The position numbers and the translations under genes are program-made. This document shows positions 26,693-36,542 of a stretch of 64,000 bases of DNA, piece by piece. Every line of letters begins with the position of its first letter. The stretch's first letter is position 1. The stretch lies in the NCBI RefSeq assembly GCF_009800965.1, contig NZ_WUAF01000005.1, forward strand, positions 62,001 through 126,000, given 5' to 3'. The stretch comes from Cognatazoarcus halotolerans. GTDB lineage: Bacteria; Pseudomonadota; Gammaproteobacteria; Burkholderiales; Rhodocyclaceae. The notes beneath the pieces are model-generated. The model saw only the letters and a list, made by a program, of their open reading frames with translations, ran no database searches and was not told the DNA's origin.

Positions 26693-27469
26693 CTAGCGCT
26701 CGACGAAGGAGCGTTCGATCACGTAGTCGCCGGGTTCTCCGATTCGCGGCGAGATGCTGAAGCCACGCTGGTCGAGCATCTCACAGCAGTCCTTGAGCAT
26801 CGCCGGGCTGCCGCAGATCATCGCGCGGTCGACTGCCGGATCGAAGGCTGGCAGGCCGACGTCCGCGAACAGTTTCCCGCTGGCGACGAGATCGGTGATG
26901 CGGCCACGGTTGCGGAAAGGCTCGCGCGTCACCGTCGGGTAATAGGTCAGCTTGCTTGCAACTTCGGATCCGAAGAACTCGTTCCGGGGCAGGTGTTCGG
27001 TGATGAAGCTGGTGTATGCGAGCTCGGAGACGTGACGCACGCCGTGGATCAGGATCACCCTTTCGAAGCGCTCATAGGTTTCGGGGTCCTGGATCACGCT
27101 CATGAAGGGTGCAAGGCCGGTCCCGGTGGAGAGCAGGTACAGGTGCTTGCCCGGGCGCAGATCGTGCAGCACGAGCGTTCCTGTCGGCTTCTTGCTGACG
27201 ACGATCGGATCGCCCTCGCGCAGATGCTGAAGCCGCGACGTGAGCGGACCGTTCGGTACCTTGATGCTGAAGAATTCCAGATGCTCTTCGTAATTGGGAC
27301 TCGCGATACTGTAGGCACGGGTCAGCGGACGGCCATCGACCTCTAGTCCGATCATCACGAACTGACCGTTCTCGAAGCGCAGCCCGGGATTGCGGGTTGT
27401 CTTGAAGCTGAACAGGGTGTCGTTCCAGTGGTGGACTTCGACGACACGCTCGGTGGAAAGATTGCTCAT
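26693..27469 (-). CDS. fpr: Ferredoxin/flavodoxin--NADP+ reductase
   Basis: A 258-residue FAD enzyme that exchanges electrons between NADPH and ferredoxin or flavodoxin, used in oxidative stress defence and iron-sulfur repair. The FAD-binding motif is RAYSIASP, the NADP fold motif is LLSTGTGLAPFMSV, and AMICGSPAMLKDC lies near the end. The C-terminus (YVIERSFVER) is of the extended bacterial type. It is divergent from a LysR regulator, the same arrangement as fpr/finR in Pseudomonas. Confidence 0.94.
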   Translation of the reverse strand: MSNLSTERVVEVHHWNDTLFSFKTTRNPGLRFENGQFVMIGLEVDGRPLTRAYSIASPNYEEHLEFFSIKVPNGPLTSRLQHLREGDPIVVSKKPTGTLVLHDLRPGKHLYLLSTGTGLAPFMSVIQDPETYERFERVILIHGVRHVSELAYTSFITEHLPRNEFFGSEVASKLTYYPTVTREPFRNRGRITDLVASGKLFADVGLPAFDPAVDRAMICGSPAMLKDCCEMLDQRGFSISPRIGEPGDYVIERSFVER

Positions 27470-27576
27470 GATGGCTTCCGTGGTGGGGCTTATATAGCTG
27501 CAGACTCTAAAGCGGGTTGTTCAACCTGTAAAATGGGTAATTTGGATCATTGATATCCATCTGATAGATAAGAGCC

Positions 27577-28503
27577 ATGCGTTACACGCTCAGACAACTC
27601 GAGGTTTTCGTTGCGATTGCGCGACTGGAGAACGTGTCGGCTGCGGCCAGGCAGCTCGCCATGTCACAGTCCGCAACAAGTACTGCTCTTGCCGAGCTCG
27701 AACGTCAGTTCGACCTGAAGCTGTTCGACCGGGTCGGAAAATCGTTGCGTTTGAACGAGCTTGGGCGCGATCTGCTGCCGCGGGCAATCGAGCTGATCGA
27801 CCGCGCCAGTGAATTCGAGGATCGGCTGCAGGGACACGTGGGATTCGGCGGGCTCAGGATCGGTGCGACGTTGACGATCGGGAACTATCTCGCCACCCTG
27901 ATCGTCGCCACGTTTCTGAAGCGCCATCCAGAGAGCCGCGTTGCGCTGGAGGTCCATAACACTTCAACGATCATCCAGCGCGTCGCCCGGCACGAGCTCG
28001 ACCTGGGGCTGATCGAGGGCACCTGTCGCCATCCGGACCTCGAGCTGGAGCCGTGGGTCGGCGACGAACTGGTGGTGTTTTGCGCGCCGACCCACCCGCT
28101 TGCCGCACGCGGTCGTGCGTCGGTGAACGAGCTGCTCCGGGAAGCCTGGATTCTCAGAGAAACCGGCTCGGGCACCCGGGAGATATTCGAACGGGCCTTT
28201 CGGCATCACCACGAGAGGCTCGAGATCAAGCTGGAGCTCGAGCATACGGAGGCGATCAAGCGTTCCGTCGAGGTCGGGCTCGGCATCGGATGCATCTCGC
28301 GGCTGGCGTTGCGTGAAGCCTTTCGGCGCGGCAGTCTCGTCCCGATCGAGACACCGGAGCTCGACCTGCGTCGTGCCTTTCACTTCTTGTGGCATCGCGA
28401 GAAATATCATTCCGTCGCGATGCAGGCTTTCCTCGAGCAGTGTCGGGCGATGACCAAGGGTGTCTCGAGCGCAGAGCGGATCGAGCTGCCCTTCATTCCC
28501 TGA
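27577..28503 (+). CDS. finR: LysR-type regulator, FinR-like
   Basis: A 308-residue LysR regulator. The N-terminal helix-turn-helix (about 3-60) includes LENVSAAARQLAMSQSATST; the effector domain (about 90-295) starts at LRIGATLTIGNYLATLIVA. In Pseudomonas, FinR activates the divergent fpr gene under superoxide or iron limitation. The assignment here rests on gene order and general LysR features. The 107-bp spacer to fpr contains an imperfect dyad GGATCATTGATATCC near 27543-27557 that could be an operator. Confidence 0.8.
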   Translation: MRYTLRQLEVFVAIARLENVSAAARQLAMSQSATSTALAELERQFDLKLFDRVGKSLRLNELGRDLLPRAIELIDRASEFEDRLQGHVGFGGLRIGATLTIGNYLATLIVATFLKRHPESRVALEVHNTSTIIQRVARHELDLGLIEGTCRHPDLELEPWVGDELVVFCAPTHPLAARGRASVNELLREAWILRETGSGTREIFERAFRHHHERLEIKLELEHTEAIKRSVEVGLGIGCISRLALREAFRRGSLVPIETPELDLRRAFHFLWHREKYHSVAMQAFLEQCRAMTKGVSSAERIELPFIP

Positions 28504-28553
28504 CAGCTTTCGCGGGGAGGACGCACGGAAGGCGACCGTCCCCGCGTACTTCG

Positions 28554-31457
28554 TCAGTCAGCGTAGGCGTCCATCGGCACACACGAGCAGAACAGGTTGC
28601 GATCGCCGTAGACGTCGTCGATGCGGTTCACACTCGGCCAGAACTTGTTCTCGGCCACCCACGAAAGCGGGAACACCGCTTGCTGTCGGCTGTACGGGCG
28701 GTCCCAGTCGGCAATTACGTCGGCCTGGCTGTGCGGTGCATTCTTGAGCGGATTGTTGTCGGCGGGCAGCGTGCCGTTCTCGATCTGGCGAATCTCGTTC
28801 CGGATCGCAATCATTGCTTCGACGAAGCGGTCCATTTCGCCAAGGTCTTCCGATTCGGTCGGCTCGACCATGATCGTGCCGGCGACCGGAAAGGACATGG
28901 TGGGGGCGTGGAAGCCGTAATCCATGAGGCGTTTCGCGATATCGACCTCGGTGACGCCACAACTTGCCTTGATCGGACGAATGTCGAGGATGCACTCGTG
29001 AGCGACGCGGCCCTGGGTGCCGGTATAAAGCACCGGATAGTGCTCTGCCAGGCGTGCGGCGATGTAGTTCGCGTTCAGGATGGCTGCTTCCGTCGCGCGC
29101 TTGAGGCCCTCGCCGCCCATCATTGCGATGTACATCCAGCTGATCGGCAGAATCGAGGCGGAGCCGAAAGGCGCAGCGGAAACCGCGCCCTGGCCTTTGT
29201 TCACGCGGTTCTCCTCACCGGTGCCGACCACCACGTGATCGGCCATGAAGGGAGCCAGATGGGCTGCAAGCCCGATCGGGCCCATGCCCGGGCCGCCGCC
29301 GCCATGGGGGATGCAGAAGGTCTTGTGGAGATTCATGTGGCTCACGTCGGCGCCGATCGTCGCCGGCGAAGTGAGGCCGACCTGGGCGTTGAGGTTGGCG
29401 CCATCCATGTAGACCTGCCCACCATTGGCATGCACGATGGTGCAGATCTCCTTGATCGCCTCCTCGAATACGCCGTGGGTGGAGGGGTAGGTGATCATCA
29501 GTGCGGCAAGTCGTTCCTGATGTTTTTCAGCCTTGTCGCGCAGGTCGGAGACATCAACGTTACCGTTGTCGTCGCAGGCTACAGCGACCACGTCCATGCC
29601 GCACATCTGGGCCGTGGCCGGGTTGGTGCCATGGGCGGATTTCGGGATCAGGCAAACGTTCCTGTGCGCATCGCCGCGGCTGGCATGATAGCGGCGGATG
29701 GCGACGAGCCCCGCGTATTCGCCCTGCGCGCCGGAGTTCGGCTGCATGCAGATCGCGTCGAACCCGGTAACCGCCTTGAGGTAGTCCGTCAGGCCGGCGA
29801 GCATCTGCAGATAGCCCTCGGTCTGGTTGCGTGGCGCGAACGGATGAATGTCGGCGAATTCGGGCCAGGTGACCGGAATCATCTCGCTGGTGGCGTTGAG
29901 CTTCATGGTGCACGAACCCAGCGAGATCATCGAATGATCGAGCGCCAGATCGCGATTCTGCAGCTTCTTGAGATAGCGCAGCATCTCGTGCTCGGTATGG
30001 TGACTGTTGAACACCGGATGGCTGAGCACGGCGTCGGTGCGCAGAAGCGATTCGGGCAGAGAGCCCCGGCTTGCGACCTCCCGATCGAGCACATCGATGT
30101 TCGCATTGACCTTGCCGATCAGCTTGATCAGACGAGTAATGTCGTTACGGGTGCACTTTTCGTCGATCGAGATGCCGAGTATGCCGTTGCCGAGACTGCA
30201 GAGGTTGTACCCTGCGTTCTGGACGTCCTGGTAGGTTGCCTGGGCAAGGGCGCCGAGGTTGATCCGGATGGTGTCGAAATAACGGGTGGTGAGAACCTGC
30301 ACGTCGGCACGCAGCAGGCCTTCGACGAGGATTGCGGCAAGGCGGTGGATACGGCCGGCAATCGTCTTCAAGCCGGCCGGGCCATGATAGACGGCGTACA
30401 TGCCGGCCATGTTGGCGAGCAGGACCTGCGAGGTACAGATGTTCGAATTCGCCTTTTCGCGGCGGATGTGTTGCTCGCGGGTCTGCAGCGTCATGCGCAG
30501 CGCGGCCTTGCCACGGGCGTCCTTGGAGACCCCGATGATGCGTCCCGGCATCGCCCGCACGTTGGCTTCACGGGTGGCAAAAAAGGCTGCGTGGGGGCCA
30601 CCGAAGCCGAGCGGGACGCCGAAGCGCTGGGCCGAACCGAGGGCGATGTCGGCGCCCATCGAGCCGGGCGACTTGAGCAGCACCAGAGCCATGAGGTCGG
30701 TCGCCACTGCAGTGATCGCGCCGTTGGCCTTCAGGGTCGATATGACGTCGGTCAGGTCCTCGACTTTGCCACTTGCGCCGGGGTATTGCAGCAGGGCCCC
30801 GAATACCGTGTGCTGGCCGGCATCGGAGGCCTTTCCGAAGATCAGTTCAAAGCCGAAATAGCCGGCGCGCGTGCGGATCACATCGATGGTCTGCGGGAAA
30901 GCATCCTCATCGACGAAGAACGCGTTCGATTTCGATTTGCTCACGCGACGCGCCATGGCCATCGCTTCGGCCGCTGCAGTCGCTTCATCGAGCAGCGAGG
31001 CGTTGGCCAGCTCCAGACCGGTCAGGTCGACGACCATCTGCTGGTAGTTCAGCAGGGCCTCGAGGCGCCCCTGGGCGATCTCCGCCTGGTAGGGTGTGTA
31101 TGCGGTGTACCAGCCCGGATTTTCCATGACGTTACGTAGGATCACCTTGGGCGTGATGGTGTCGTAGTAGCCCATGCCGATGAGGGAGCGCACCACCCGG
31201 TTCTTGCCCGCGATCGCCTTCAGTTCGGCGAGAGCCTCGTGCTCAGGTTTGGCGCCTGCGATCGGCAGCGCAGCGTCAAGCCGGATGCTCGCCGGTACGG
31301 TCTGCTCGATCAGGGCGTCCACACTCGGTGCACCGATGGCTTTGAGCATGGTGGCGATTTCGGTGGGGTTGGGGCCGATGTGGCGGGCGATAAAATCGTC
31401 ACGCTGTTCGAGCGAGGACAGGGGCGCGTTCATGGCAGTAGTGGCGAGTTCGGGCAT
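28554..31457 (-). CDS. gcvP: Glycine dehydrogenase (decarboxylating), P protein
   Basis: PLP-dependent P protein of the glycine cleavage system; it decarboxylates glycine and loads the aminomethyl group on GcvH lipoamide. The 967 residues match the full-length fused form. The N-terminal half starts with [20 protein letters not shown]. The C-terminal half contains the PLP lysine in [20 protein letters not shown] and the [15 protein letters not shown] segment. It is the last gene of gcvT-gcvH-gcvP and is controlled by the glycine riboswitch upstream of gcvT. A second possible start is the ATG at 31433. Confidence 0.97.
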   Translation of the reverse strand: MPELATTAMNAPLSSLEQRDDFIARHIGPNPTEIATMLKAIGAPSVDALIEQTVPASIRLDAALPIAGAKPEHEALAELKAIAGKNRVVRSLIGMGYYDTITPKVILRNVMENPGWYTAYTPYQAEIAQGRLEALLNYQQMVVDLTGLELANASLLDEATAAAEAMAMARRVSKSKSNAFFVDEDAFPQTIDVIRTRAGYFGFELIFGKASDAGQHTVFGALLQYPGASGKVEDLTDVISTLKANGAITAVATDLMALVLLKSPGSMGADIALGSAQRFGVPLGFGGPHAAFFATREANVRAMPGRIIGVSKDARGKAALRMTLQTREQHIRREKANSNICTSQVLLANMAGMYAVYHGPAGLKTIAGRIHRLAAILVEGLLRADVQVLTTRYFDTIRINLGALAQATYQDVQNAGYNLCSLGNGILGISIDEKCTRNDITRLIKLIGKVNANIDVLDREVASRGSLPESLLRTDAVLSHPVFNSHHTEHEMLRYLKKLQNRDLALDHSMISLGSCTMKLNATSEMIPVTWPEFADIHPFAPRNQTEGYLQMLAGLTDYLKAVTGFDAICMQPNSGAQGEYAGLVAIRRYHASRGDAHRNVCLIPKSAHGTNPATAQMCGMDVVAVACDDNGNVDVSDLRDKAEKHQERLAALMITYPSTHGVFEEAIKEICTIVHANGGQVYMDGANLNAQVGLTSPATIGADVSHMNLHKTFCIPHGGGGPGMGPIGLAAHLAPFMADHVVVGTGEENRVNKGQGAVSAAPFGSASILPISWMYIAMMGGEGLKRATEAAILNANYIAARLAEHYPVLYTGTQGRVAHECILDIRPIKASCGVTEVDIAKRLMDYGFHAPTMSFPVAGTIMVEPTESEDLGEMDRFVEAMIAIRNEIRQIENGTLPADNNPLKNAPHSQADVIADWDRPYSRQQAVFPLSWVAENKFWPSVNRIDDVYGDRNLFCSCVPMDAYAD

Positions 31458-31532
31458 GGCGGGTCGATCCAGGGGGGCTCTGGGGGAGTGGGGCGGCCCG
31501 ACCTGCGTCGGGCGGGTTTCGCAGGAGCGTGC

Positions 31533-31919
31533 TCAGGCGGCGTCGACGACAGCCTGGTAGCCTGCGGCATCGAGCAAGGCTGAAAGGTCACTGCCCTCGG
31601 CGGGTTTGATCTTGAACAGCCACGCGGCGTAGGCATCGGTATTGACCGATTCCGGGGCGTCCACGGCGTCCTGATTGAAGCCGATCACCTCGCCTGCAAC
31701 CGGGGCATAGATGTCGGAGGCTGCCTTGACCGATTCGATGACTGCACATGCTTCTCCGGCGGAAAGGCTGCGCCCTTCTTCCGGCAGTTCGAGAAACACC
31801 ACGTCACCCAGTGCTTCCTGGGCGTGGTCGGTGACGCCGATGGTCAGGCTGCCGTCGGCTTCTGCACGAATCCACTCGTGGGACTTGGTGTATTTGAGGT
31901 CTGCGGGGATGTTGCTCAT
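31533..31919 (-). CDS. gcvH: Glycine cleavage system H protein
   Basis: A 128-residue lipoyl carrier that shuttles the aminomethyl group between P, T and L proteins. The lipoylated lysine is in [20 protein letters not shown], and [13 protein letters not shown] precedes it. The N-terminus is [11 protein letters not shown]. It lies 75 bp upstream of gcvP in the same operon. Confidence 0.97.
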   Translation of the reverse strand: MSNIPADLKYTKSHEWIRAEADGSLTIGVTDHAQEALGDVVFLELPEEGRSLSAGEACAVIESVKAASDIYAPVAGEVIGFNQDAVDAPESVNTDAYAAWLFKIKPAEGSDLSALLDAAGYQAVVDAA

Positions 31920-31997
31920 CGTTGGACTCCGGATTGACTGCGGGTGCGGTGAAAAAACGGGTTCGGAAAGTGTCTTGCCTGCTTTCAGAGGCAGAGG

Positions 31998-33083
31998 TCA
32001 GCCGGTCAGCGCCTTGCCATTGCGGACAAAGGGAAGTTTCACGAGATGGGCCGCGGCACGTTTGCCGCGGATCTCGACCTCGACTGGCGCGCCTGCCACG
32101 ACGCCGAGCGGAAGTCGCGCGAAGGCGATCGACTTCTCGAGTGTTGGCGAGAAGGTGCCGCTGGTCGTTTCACCTTCTCCATGGGCGGTGAAGACCTTCA
32201 TGTGGGCACGCAGCACACCCTTGTCGTCGAGGATCAGCCCGATCATTTCATTTGCCTGGGGCTTGGCGAGCAGCGCCTCCCTGCCCACAAAGTCGCGCGT
32301 CTCATCCTTGAAGTCGACCGTCCAGGCGAGGCCCGCGTCCAGTGGCGAGACGGTGTCGTCCATGTCCTGGCCGTAGAGGTTCATGCCAGCTTCGAGGCGC
32401 AGCGTGTCGCGGGCGCCAAGACCGCACGGGGCGACGCCTGCCGCGGCAAGTGCATCCCAGATCGCGACCGCCCGATCGGCCGGAACGGTAAGCTCGTAAC
32501 CGTCCTCGCCCGTGTAACCGGTTCGCGCGATCAGGATTTCGTCGAACCAGGCTGCCTGAAACGGCTTGAGCTCGCCGGCGACCGACTCGCTGCCCGGCAG
32601 TGCCTGCCAGGTCTTGGCGCGGGCGTTGGGACCTTGTACGGCAATCATTGCCAGATCACGTCGGGACTCCAGGGTCACGTTCGCTCCGGTGTCGGCAATG
32701 TTCCGGCGCATCCACGACAGATCCTTGTCTGCCGTACCGGCGTTGACCACGATGCGGTAATTGTCGTCGCTGAAGTAATAGACGATGAGATCGTCGATCA
32801 CCCCGCCGGCCGGATTGAGCATGCAGGAATAAAGCGCCTTTCCCGGCGTGCGCAGCTTGGAAACATCGTTTGCCAGCAGGCCGCGGAGCCACTTCGTGGC
32901 GTCCGCACCTTCAAGATCCAGCGCGAGCATGTGCGAGACGTCGAACATGCCTGCGTCGCGGCGCACCACGTGATGCTCCTCGATCTGCGAACCGTAATTG
33001 ACCGGCATGTCCCAGCCGGCAAAATCGACCATGCGGGCGCCGGCAGCAACGTGTGTGGCATGAAGTGGGGTTTGCTTGGCCAT
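31998..33083 (-). CDS. gcvT: Aminomethyltransferase, T protein
   Basis: Transfers the methylene group from GcvH to tetrahydrofolate, releasing ammonia. The 361 residues include [20 protein letters not shown] near the N-terminus, the folate-domain segment [12 protein letters not shown] and the C-terminal [12 protein letters not shown]. First gene of the operon, with a GAGGAG ribosome site. The tandem glycine riboswitch ends about 68 bases before its ATG. A gcvL/lpd gene is not in the window. Confidence 0.97.
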   Translation of the reverse strand: MAKQTPLHATHVAAGARMVDFAGWDMPVNYGSQIEEHHVVRRDAGMFDVSHMLALDLEGADATKWLRGLLANDVSKLRTPGKALYSCMLNPAGGVIDDLIVYYFSDDNYRIVVNAGTADKDLSWMRRNIADTGANVTLESRRDLAMIAVQGPNARAKTWQALPGSESVAGELKPFQAAWFDEILIARTGYTGEDGYELTVPADRAVAIWDALAAAGVAPCGLGARDTLRLEAGMNLYGQDMDDTVSPLDAGLAWTVDFKDETRDFVGREALLAKPQANEMIGLILDDKGVLRAHMKVFTAHGEGETTSGTFSPTLEKSIAFARLPLGVVAGAPVEVEIRGKRAAAHLVKLPFVRNGKALTG

Positions 33084-33151
33084 GCGGGGCTCCTCGGATC
33101 AGGTATCAGTGTAGGCAACATTGGCGGGGGCGCGACCGCCAATCGGTCACG

Positions 33152-33373
33152 ACCCCGTCTGTCCCTTGTACCTGAGAGATTGCGGCCGCGCCCAATCGAG
33201 ACGCCGCGTGCCCCTTCGGTGGATGTGCCGGCGCGCAAGGACGCCCACATCGCTCTCCAGATTTTCGTTTCGTCTCGCGGTCCTGTTTGCCTGAGCGGTT
33301 CCGGGGGTTACGCCTTCGGCGACTCGCCATGCACAGCACATTGGCTGGCGCGGGAGTACTCTCCCGCGAGACG
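33152..33373 (-). ncRNA. Tandem glycine riboswitch upstream of gcvT
   Basis: Two glycine aptamers in series on the minus strand. Aptamer 1 (about 33271-33373) is closed by the perfect stem CGTCTCGCGG / CCGCGAGACG and has GGAGAG, GCCGAAGGCG and GCTCAGGCAAACAGGAC. Aptamer 2 (about 33152-33265) has CTGGAGAGCG, CACCGAAGG, CTCTCAGGTACAAGGGACAG. The short linker contains AAACGAAAA. Between aptamer 2 and gcvT, a GC-rich stretch (33084-33151) can fold and could mask the ribosome site, so translational control is more likely than termination; no T-run follows. Confidence 0.92.
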
Positions 33374-33427
33374 GGCGGACGATAGCATTGGCCGGGGCTG
33401 CCCGCAAGGGTTTGCTAGAATCGCGGC

Positions 33428-34318
33428 ATGAAGCCTTCACGAAGCCGTTTTCTCGATGTGCGTGGCCTTTCCTACCATGTTCGCGAATGGGGCGACGATC
33501 GCGCGCCGCTGCTTTTCATGCTGCATGGATGGATGGATGCCTCGGCCACTTTCCAGTTTCTCGTGGACGCGCTTTCGTCCGACTGGCATGTCGTTGCACC
33601 CGACTGGAGGGGATTCGGCAAGTCGGCGCGCGTGGGCGACGCATACTGGTTCCCGGACTACCTGGCAGACCTGGATTCAATGCTGACCCGATTTTCGCCG
33701 GAAATCCCGGCGCTGCTCGTTGGCCACAGCATGGGTGGCAACGTAGCCTGCATGTATGCCGGTGTGCGCCCCGCAAGAGTGGCGGCCGTTGTTTCGCTGG
33801 ATGGCTTCGGACTGGCCGATCGCGATCCGGCCGAGGCGCCCGGACGTTTCGAGAAATGGCTCGGCGAACTGCGCCAGCCTGTGGCGTTTCGTGATTACCC
33901 GAGCCTCGACGCGCTTGCCCTGCGCCTGCGGCGCGACAATCCGCGTCTCGAGCCTGCGCAAGCCCGTTTCCTGGCAGAGCATCTCGGCGAAAGGAGCGAT
34001 GATGGCACGATCCGTTATGTAGCTGATCCGGCGCACCGAAGGGTCAATCCTGTGCTTTACCGCAGGGCGGAGGTATTGGCATGCTGGCGACGGGTCGACG
34101 CATCGGTGTTGTGGTTGGCGCCCGAAGAGCCCGCGCTGCGTCGCAAGCTGGGTGTAAGCGATGCAGACCATCTGCAGGCACGTGAGTGTTTTCGTGATTT
34201 TCGCGAATTGGCGGTTGGAGATGCGGGGCATAACCTGCATCATGACCAGCCCGTTATCGTGGCCCGGGCGGTGGAGGATTTTCTGCTTCCCCGCCTGCCG
34301 CAAGAGTGTGCCGAATGA
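33428..34318 (+). CDS. Alpha/beta-fold hydrolase
   Basis: A 296-residue hydrolase. The oxyanion segment is FMLHGWMDASATFQFL, the nucleophile elbow is LLVGHSMGGNVA and the catalytic histidine is probably in VGDAGHNLHHDQP near the C-terminus. There is no signal peptide. The substrate is unknown; many similar proteins are general esterases. It starts the rightward run through rluB and overlaps the PHP gene by 4 bp (ATGA). Confidence 0.88.
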   Translation: MKPSRSRFLDVRGLSYHVREWGDDRAPLLFMLHGWMDASATFQFLVDALSSDWHVVAPDWRGFGKSARVGDAYWFPDYLADLDSMLTRFSPEIPALLVGHSMGGNVACMYAGVRPARVAAVVSLDGFGLADRDPAEAPGRFEKWLGELRQPVAFRDYPSLDALALRLRRDNPRLEPAQARFLAEHLGERSDDGTIRYVADPAHRRVNPVLYRRAEVLACWRRVDASVLWLAPEEPALRRKLGVSDADHLQARECFRDFRELAVGDAGHNLHHDQPVIVARAVEDFLLPRLPQECAE

Positions 34319-35187
34319 ACCCGGTGAACGCCGACATGCACTGCCATTCCACCGTTTCCGACGGTTGGCTCACGCCCACCGAGGTTGTGCGACGTGCCGT
34401 GTCGAACGGCGTCGATCTGCTTGCCCTCACCGATCATGACGAAACGGGCGGACTCGACGAAGCCGCCACGGCCGCTGCCGGGTCCGGACTCAGGTTATTG
34501 CCCGGTGTCGAGATCTCGGTTTCCTGGCATGGTGATACCGTGCATGTCGTCGGACTTGGCATTGACCCCGGCTGCTCCGAACTGCTCGAGGGGCTGCGTA
34601 CCCTGCGGGCTGGCCGGGATGAGCGCGCCCGAAGGATTTCGAATGAACTGGATCGGGTTGGAATCCACGACGCGTTCGAGGGCGCCTGTCGCTTCGCCCG
34701 GAATCCCGCGCTCGTGAGCCGTGCGCATTTTGCGCGTCATATCGTGTCGACCGGCTTGATGGCCGATGTCCAGACCGTGTTTCAGTACTATCTTGCCAAA
34801 GGCAAGCCGGGCTATGTCGAACACGAGTGGGCGGCGCTTGCCGACGCCGTCCGCTGGATTCGTGCTGCAGGCGGCGTGGCGGTGATTGCCCACCCAGGGC
34901 GTTACCGGCTTGCGGGAGGCGAGCTGGAGGCGCTTCTCGAGGAATTCGTGGCACTTGGCGGCGAGGGGGTGGAGGTAGTGTCCGGCTGTTCACTCGAGGG
35001 CGAGGTCGAACGTATCGCCACGCTCGCCAGAAGGTACGGCCTGCTCGCTTCGCGCGCCTCCGATTTCCACGGCCCGGACGAGAGTCCGGCCGACATCGGT
35101 GGATGTGAAAATCTGCCTCCCGACCTCGAACCCGTGTGGACCCGTTTTGCGACAGCGTCCGGATCCCGCAATGCGAAGAAACCGTAA
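34315..35187 (+). CDS. PHP-domain phosphoesterase (TrpH/YciV, RNase AM-like)
   Basis: A 290-residue metal-dependent phosphoesterase. The PHP metal ligands are visible in MHCHSTVSDGWLTP, LLALTDHDETGG and the C-terminal ASRASDFHGPDES. In E. coli the homologue is a 5'-3' exoribonuclease that trims 5' ends of rRNA precursors (RNase AM) and also acts on 3',5'-bisphosphonucleotides. The neighbours (YciO, RluB) repeat the E. coli trpH-yciO-rluB grouping. The ATG at 34315 is coupled to the hydrolase stop, and the next gene starts directly after its own stop. Confidence 0.9.
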   Translation: MNPVNADMHCHSTVSDGWLTPTEVVRRAVSNGVDLLALTDHDETGGLDEAATAAAGSGLRLLPGVEISVSWHGDTVHVVGLGIDPGCSELLEGLRTLRAGRDERARRISNELDRVGIHDAFEGACRFARNPALVSRAHFARHIVSTGLMADVQTVFQYYLAKGKPGYVEHEWAALADAVRWIRAAGGVAVIAHPGRYRLAGGELEALLEEFVALGGEGVEVVSGCSLEGEVERIATLARRYGLLASRASDFHGPDESPADIGGCENLPPDLEPVWTRFATASGSRNAKKP

Positions 35188-35820
35188 ATGGCTCAGTTTT
35201 TCAATGTTCACGCCGAACAACCTCAACCACGACTGATCCGGCAGGCCGCGGAAATCATTCGTGGTGGTGGACTTGCAGCGTTGCCCACCGATTCGGCCTA
35301 TGCCCTCGCGGGGCATACCGGTGACGCCTCTCTGCTCGAAAGGATCCGGCGCATCCGCGGGGTCGGAGAGCGGCATCACTTTACCCTGCTGGTGCGCGAT
35401 CTGTCCGAGATCGCGACCTATGCGCGGGTCGACAACGCGCAGTATCGACTGCTCAAGGCGACGACTCCGGGGCCCTACACCTTCATTCTCGAGGGCACCA
35501 AGGAGTTGCCGCGGCGGGTCCTCCACCCGAAGAGGAAAACCATCGGACTGCGCGTCCCCGAACACCCGTTGATCAGTGCGTTGCTTGAGGAGCTCGACGA
35601 GCCGCTGCTCAGTTCGACCCTGCTCCTGCCCGAGGAAACGCTTCCTTTGACCGATCCAGAAGAGATCCGCGAGCGGCTCGGCAAGCAGCTCGATCTCGTC
35701 GTGGAGGCCGGTTACTGCGGAGCGGAAACAACATCGGTGATCGATCTGACTTCAGGCGCCCCGGAGCTTGTTCGCGCCGGCCGCGGATCGCTTGAGCCTT
35801 TCGGCCTTTCCGCAGACTGA
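35188..35820 (+). CDS. yciO: YciO/Sua5/YrdC-family protein
   Basis: A 210-residue protein of the threonylcarbamoyl-AMP synthase superfamily, nearer YciO than the essential TsaC. The nucleotide-binding region is seen in GGGLAALPTDSAYALAGHTG, RIRGVGERHHFTLLVRDL, TTPGPYTFILEGTKELP and RKTIGLRVPEHP. YciO can make threonylcarbamoyl-AMP weakly, and its role is unsettled. It begins at the base after the PHP gene stop. Confidence 0.9.
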   Translation: MAQFFNVHAEQPQPRLIRQAAEIIRGGGLAALPTDSAYALAGHTGDASLLERIRRIRGVGERHHFTLLVRDLSEIATYARVDNAQYRLLKATTPGPYTFILEGTKELPRRVLHPKRKTIGLRVPEHPLISALLEELDEPLLSSTLLLPEETLPLTDPEEIRERLGKQLDLVVEAGYCGAETTSVIDLTSGAPELVRAGRGSLEPFGLSAD

Positions 35821-35877
35821 GCGAAGTGGGGCGTCTGCTAGAATGCAACGCTTTTCCGGGATGATCCGAAATTCTTG

Positions 35878-36534
35878 ATGGAACAATTGATATCCACCCT
35901 GGCGATCTGGGCCATCCCGGTGCTATTCGCCATCACCCTGCACGAGGCTGCGCATGGTTATGTAGCCCGGCATTTCGGTGATCCGACTGCCGAGCGAGCG
36001 GGTCGGATCACGCTCAATCCACTGAGCCATATCGATCCGGTGGGGACCTTGCTGGTGCCGGGTCTGATCCTTGCAGTGAGTTCGTTGTTCGGTGGCGGCA
36101 TGCTGTTCGGCTGGGCGAAACCCGTGCCGGTGAGTTTTGGCAGATTGCGGCGCCCCAAGGCCGACATGCTGTGGGTGGCGGCGGCCGGGCCGTTTGCCAA
36201 CCTTCTGATGGCAATCGGCTGGGCGCTGATGTTTGGCATCGCGCTGCGCATGGGAGACTCGGCTTATCGCATCCCGATGATGAAGATGGCCGATGCGGGC
36301 GTACAGATCAATGCAATCCTGATGTTCCTCAATCTCATCCCCGTTCCGCCTCTGGATGGAGGCAGAATTGCCGTCAGCCTGCTGCCTAACCGATTGGCGG
36401 CGAACTTTGCGAAACTGGAGCCCTATGGGTTTCCGATCTTGCTGTTGTTGCTCGTGACCGGCATGCTCGAAGCGGTGCTTGGCCCATTGGTGGCACTGTT
36501 CCGCTATTCTCTTGACCTTGTTTTCGGACTTTGA
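35878..36534 (+). CDS. Site-2-protease-family membrane metallopeptidase (M50)
   Basis: An intramembrane zinc protease of 218 residues. The zinc motif HExxH is in ITLHEAAHGYVA, and the third ligand is in the LNLIPVPPLDGGRI loop. Four to six hydrophobic segments are visible. There is no PDZ domain, so it is the minimal S2P type and not RseP. The substrate is unknown. The ATG at 35878 is preferred over a TTG one codon upstream. Confidence 0.92.
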   Translation: MEQLISTLAIWAIPVLFAITLHEAAHGYVARHFGDPTAERAGRITLNPLSHIDPVGTLLVPGLILAVSSLFGGGMLFGWAKPVPVSFGRLRRPKADMLWVAAAGPFANLLMAIGWALMFGIALRMGDSAYRIPMMKMADAGVQINAILMFLNLIPVPPLDGGRIAVSLLPNRLAANFAKLEPYGFPILLLLLVTGMLEAVLGPLVALFRYSLDLVFGL

Positions 36535-36542
36535 ATCGACAC

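Noticed and set aside
28389-31139. Open frame of 916 codons on the plus strand
   Set aside because: It lies wholly antisense to gcvP, its composition is that of a shadow frame in GC-rich DNA, and gcvP is a complete recognisable protein.
32046-33431. Open frame of 461 codons on the plus strand
   Set aside because: Antisense to gcvT and the glycine riboswitch; no domain features.
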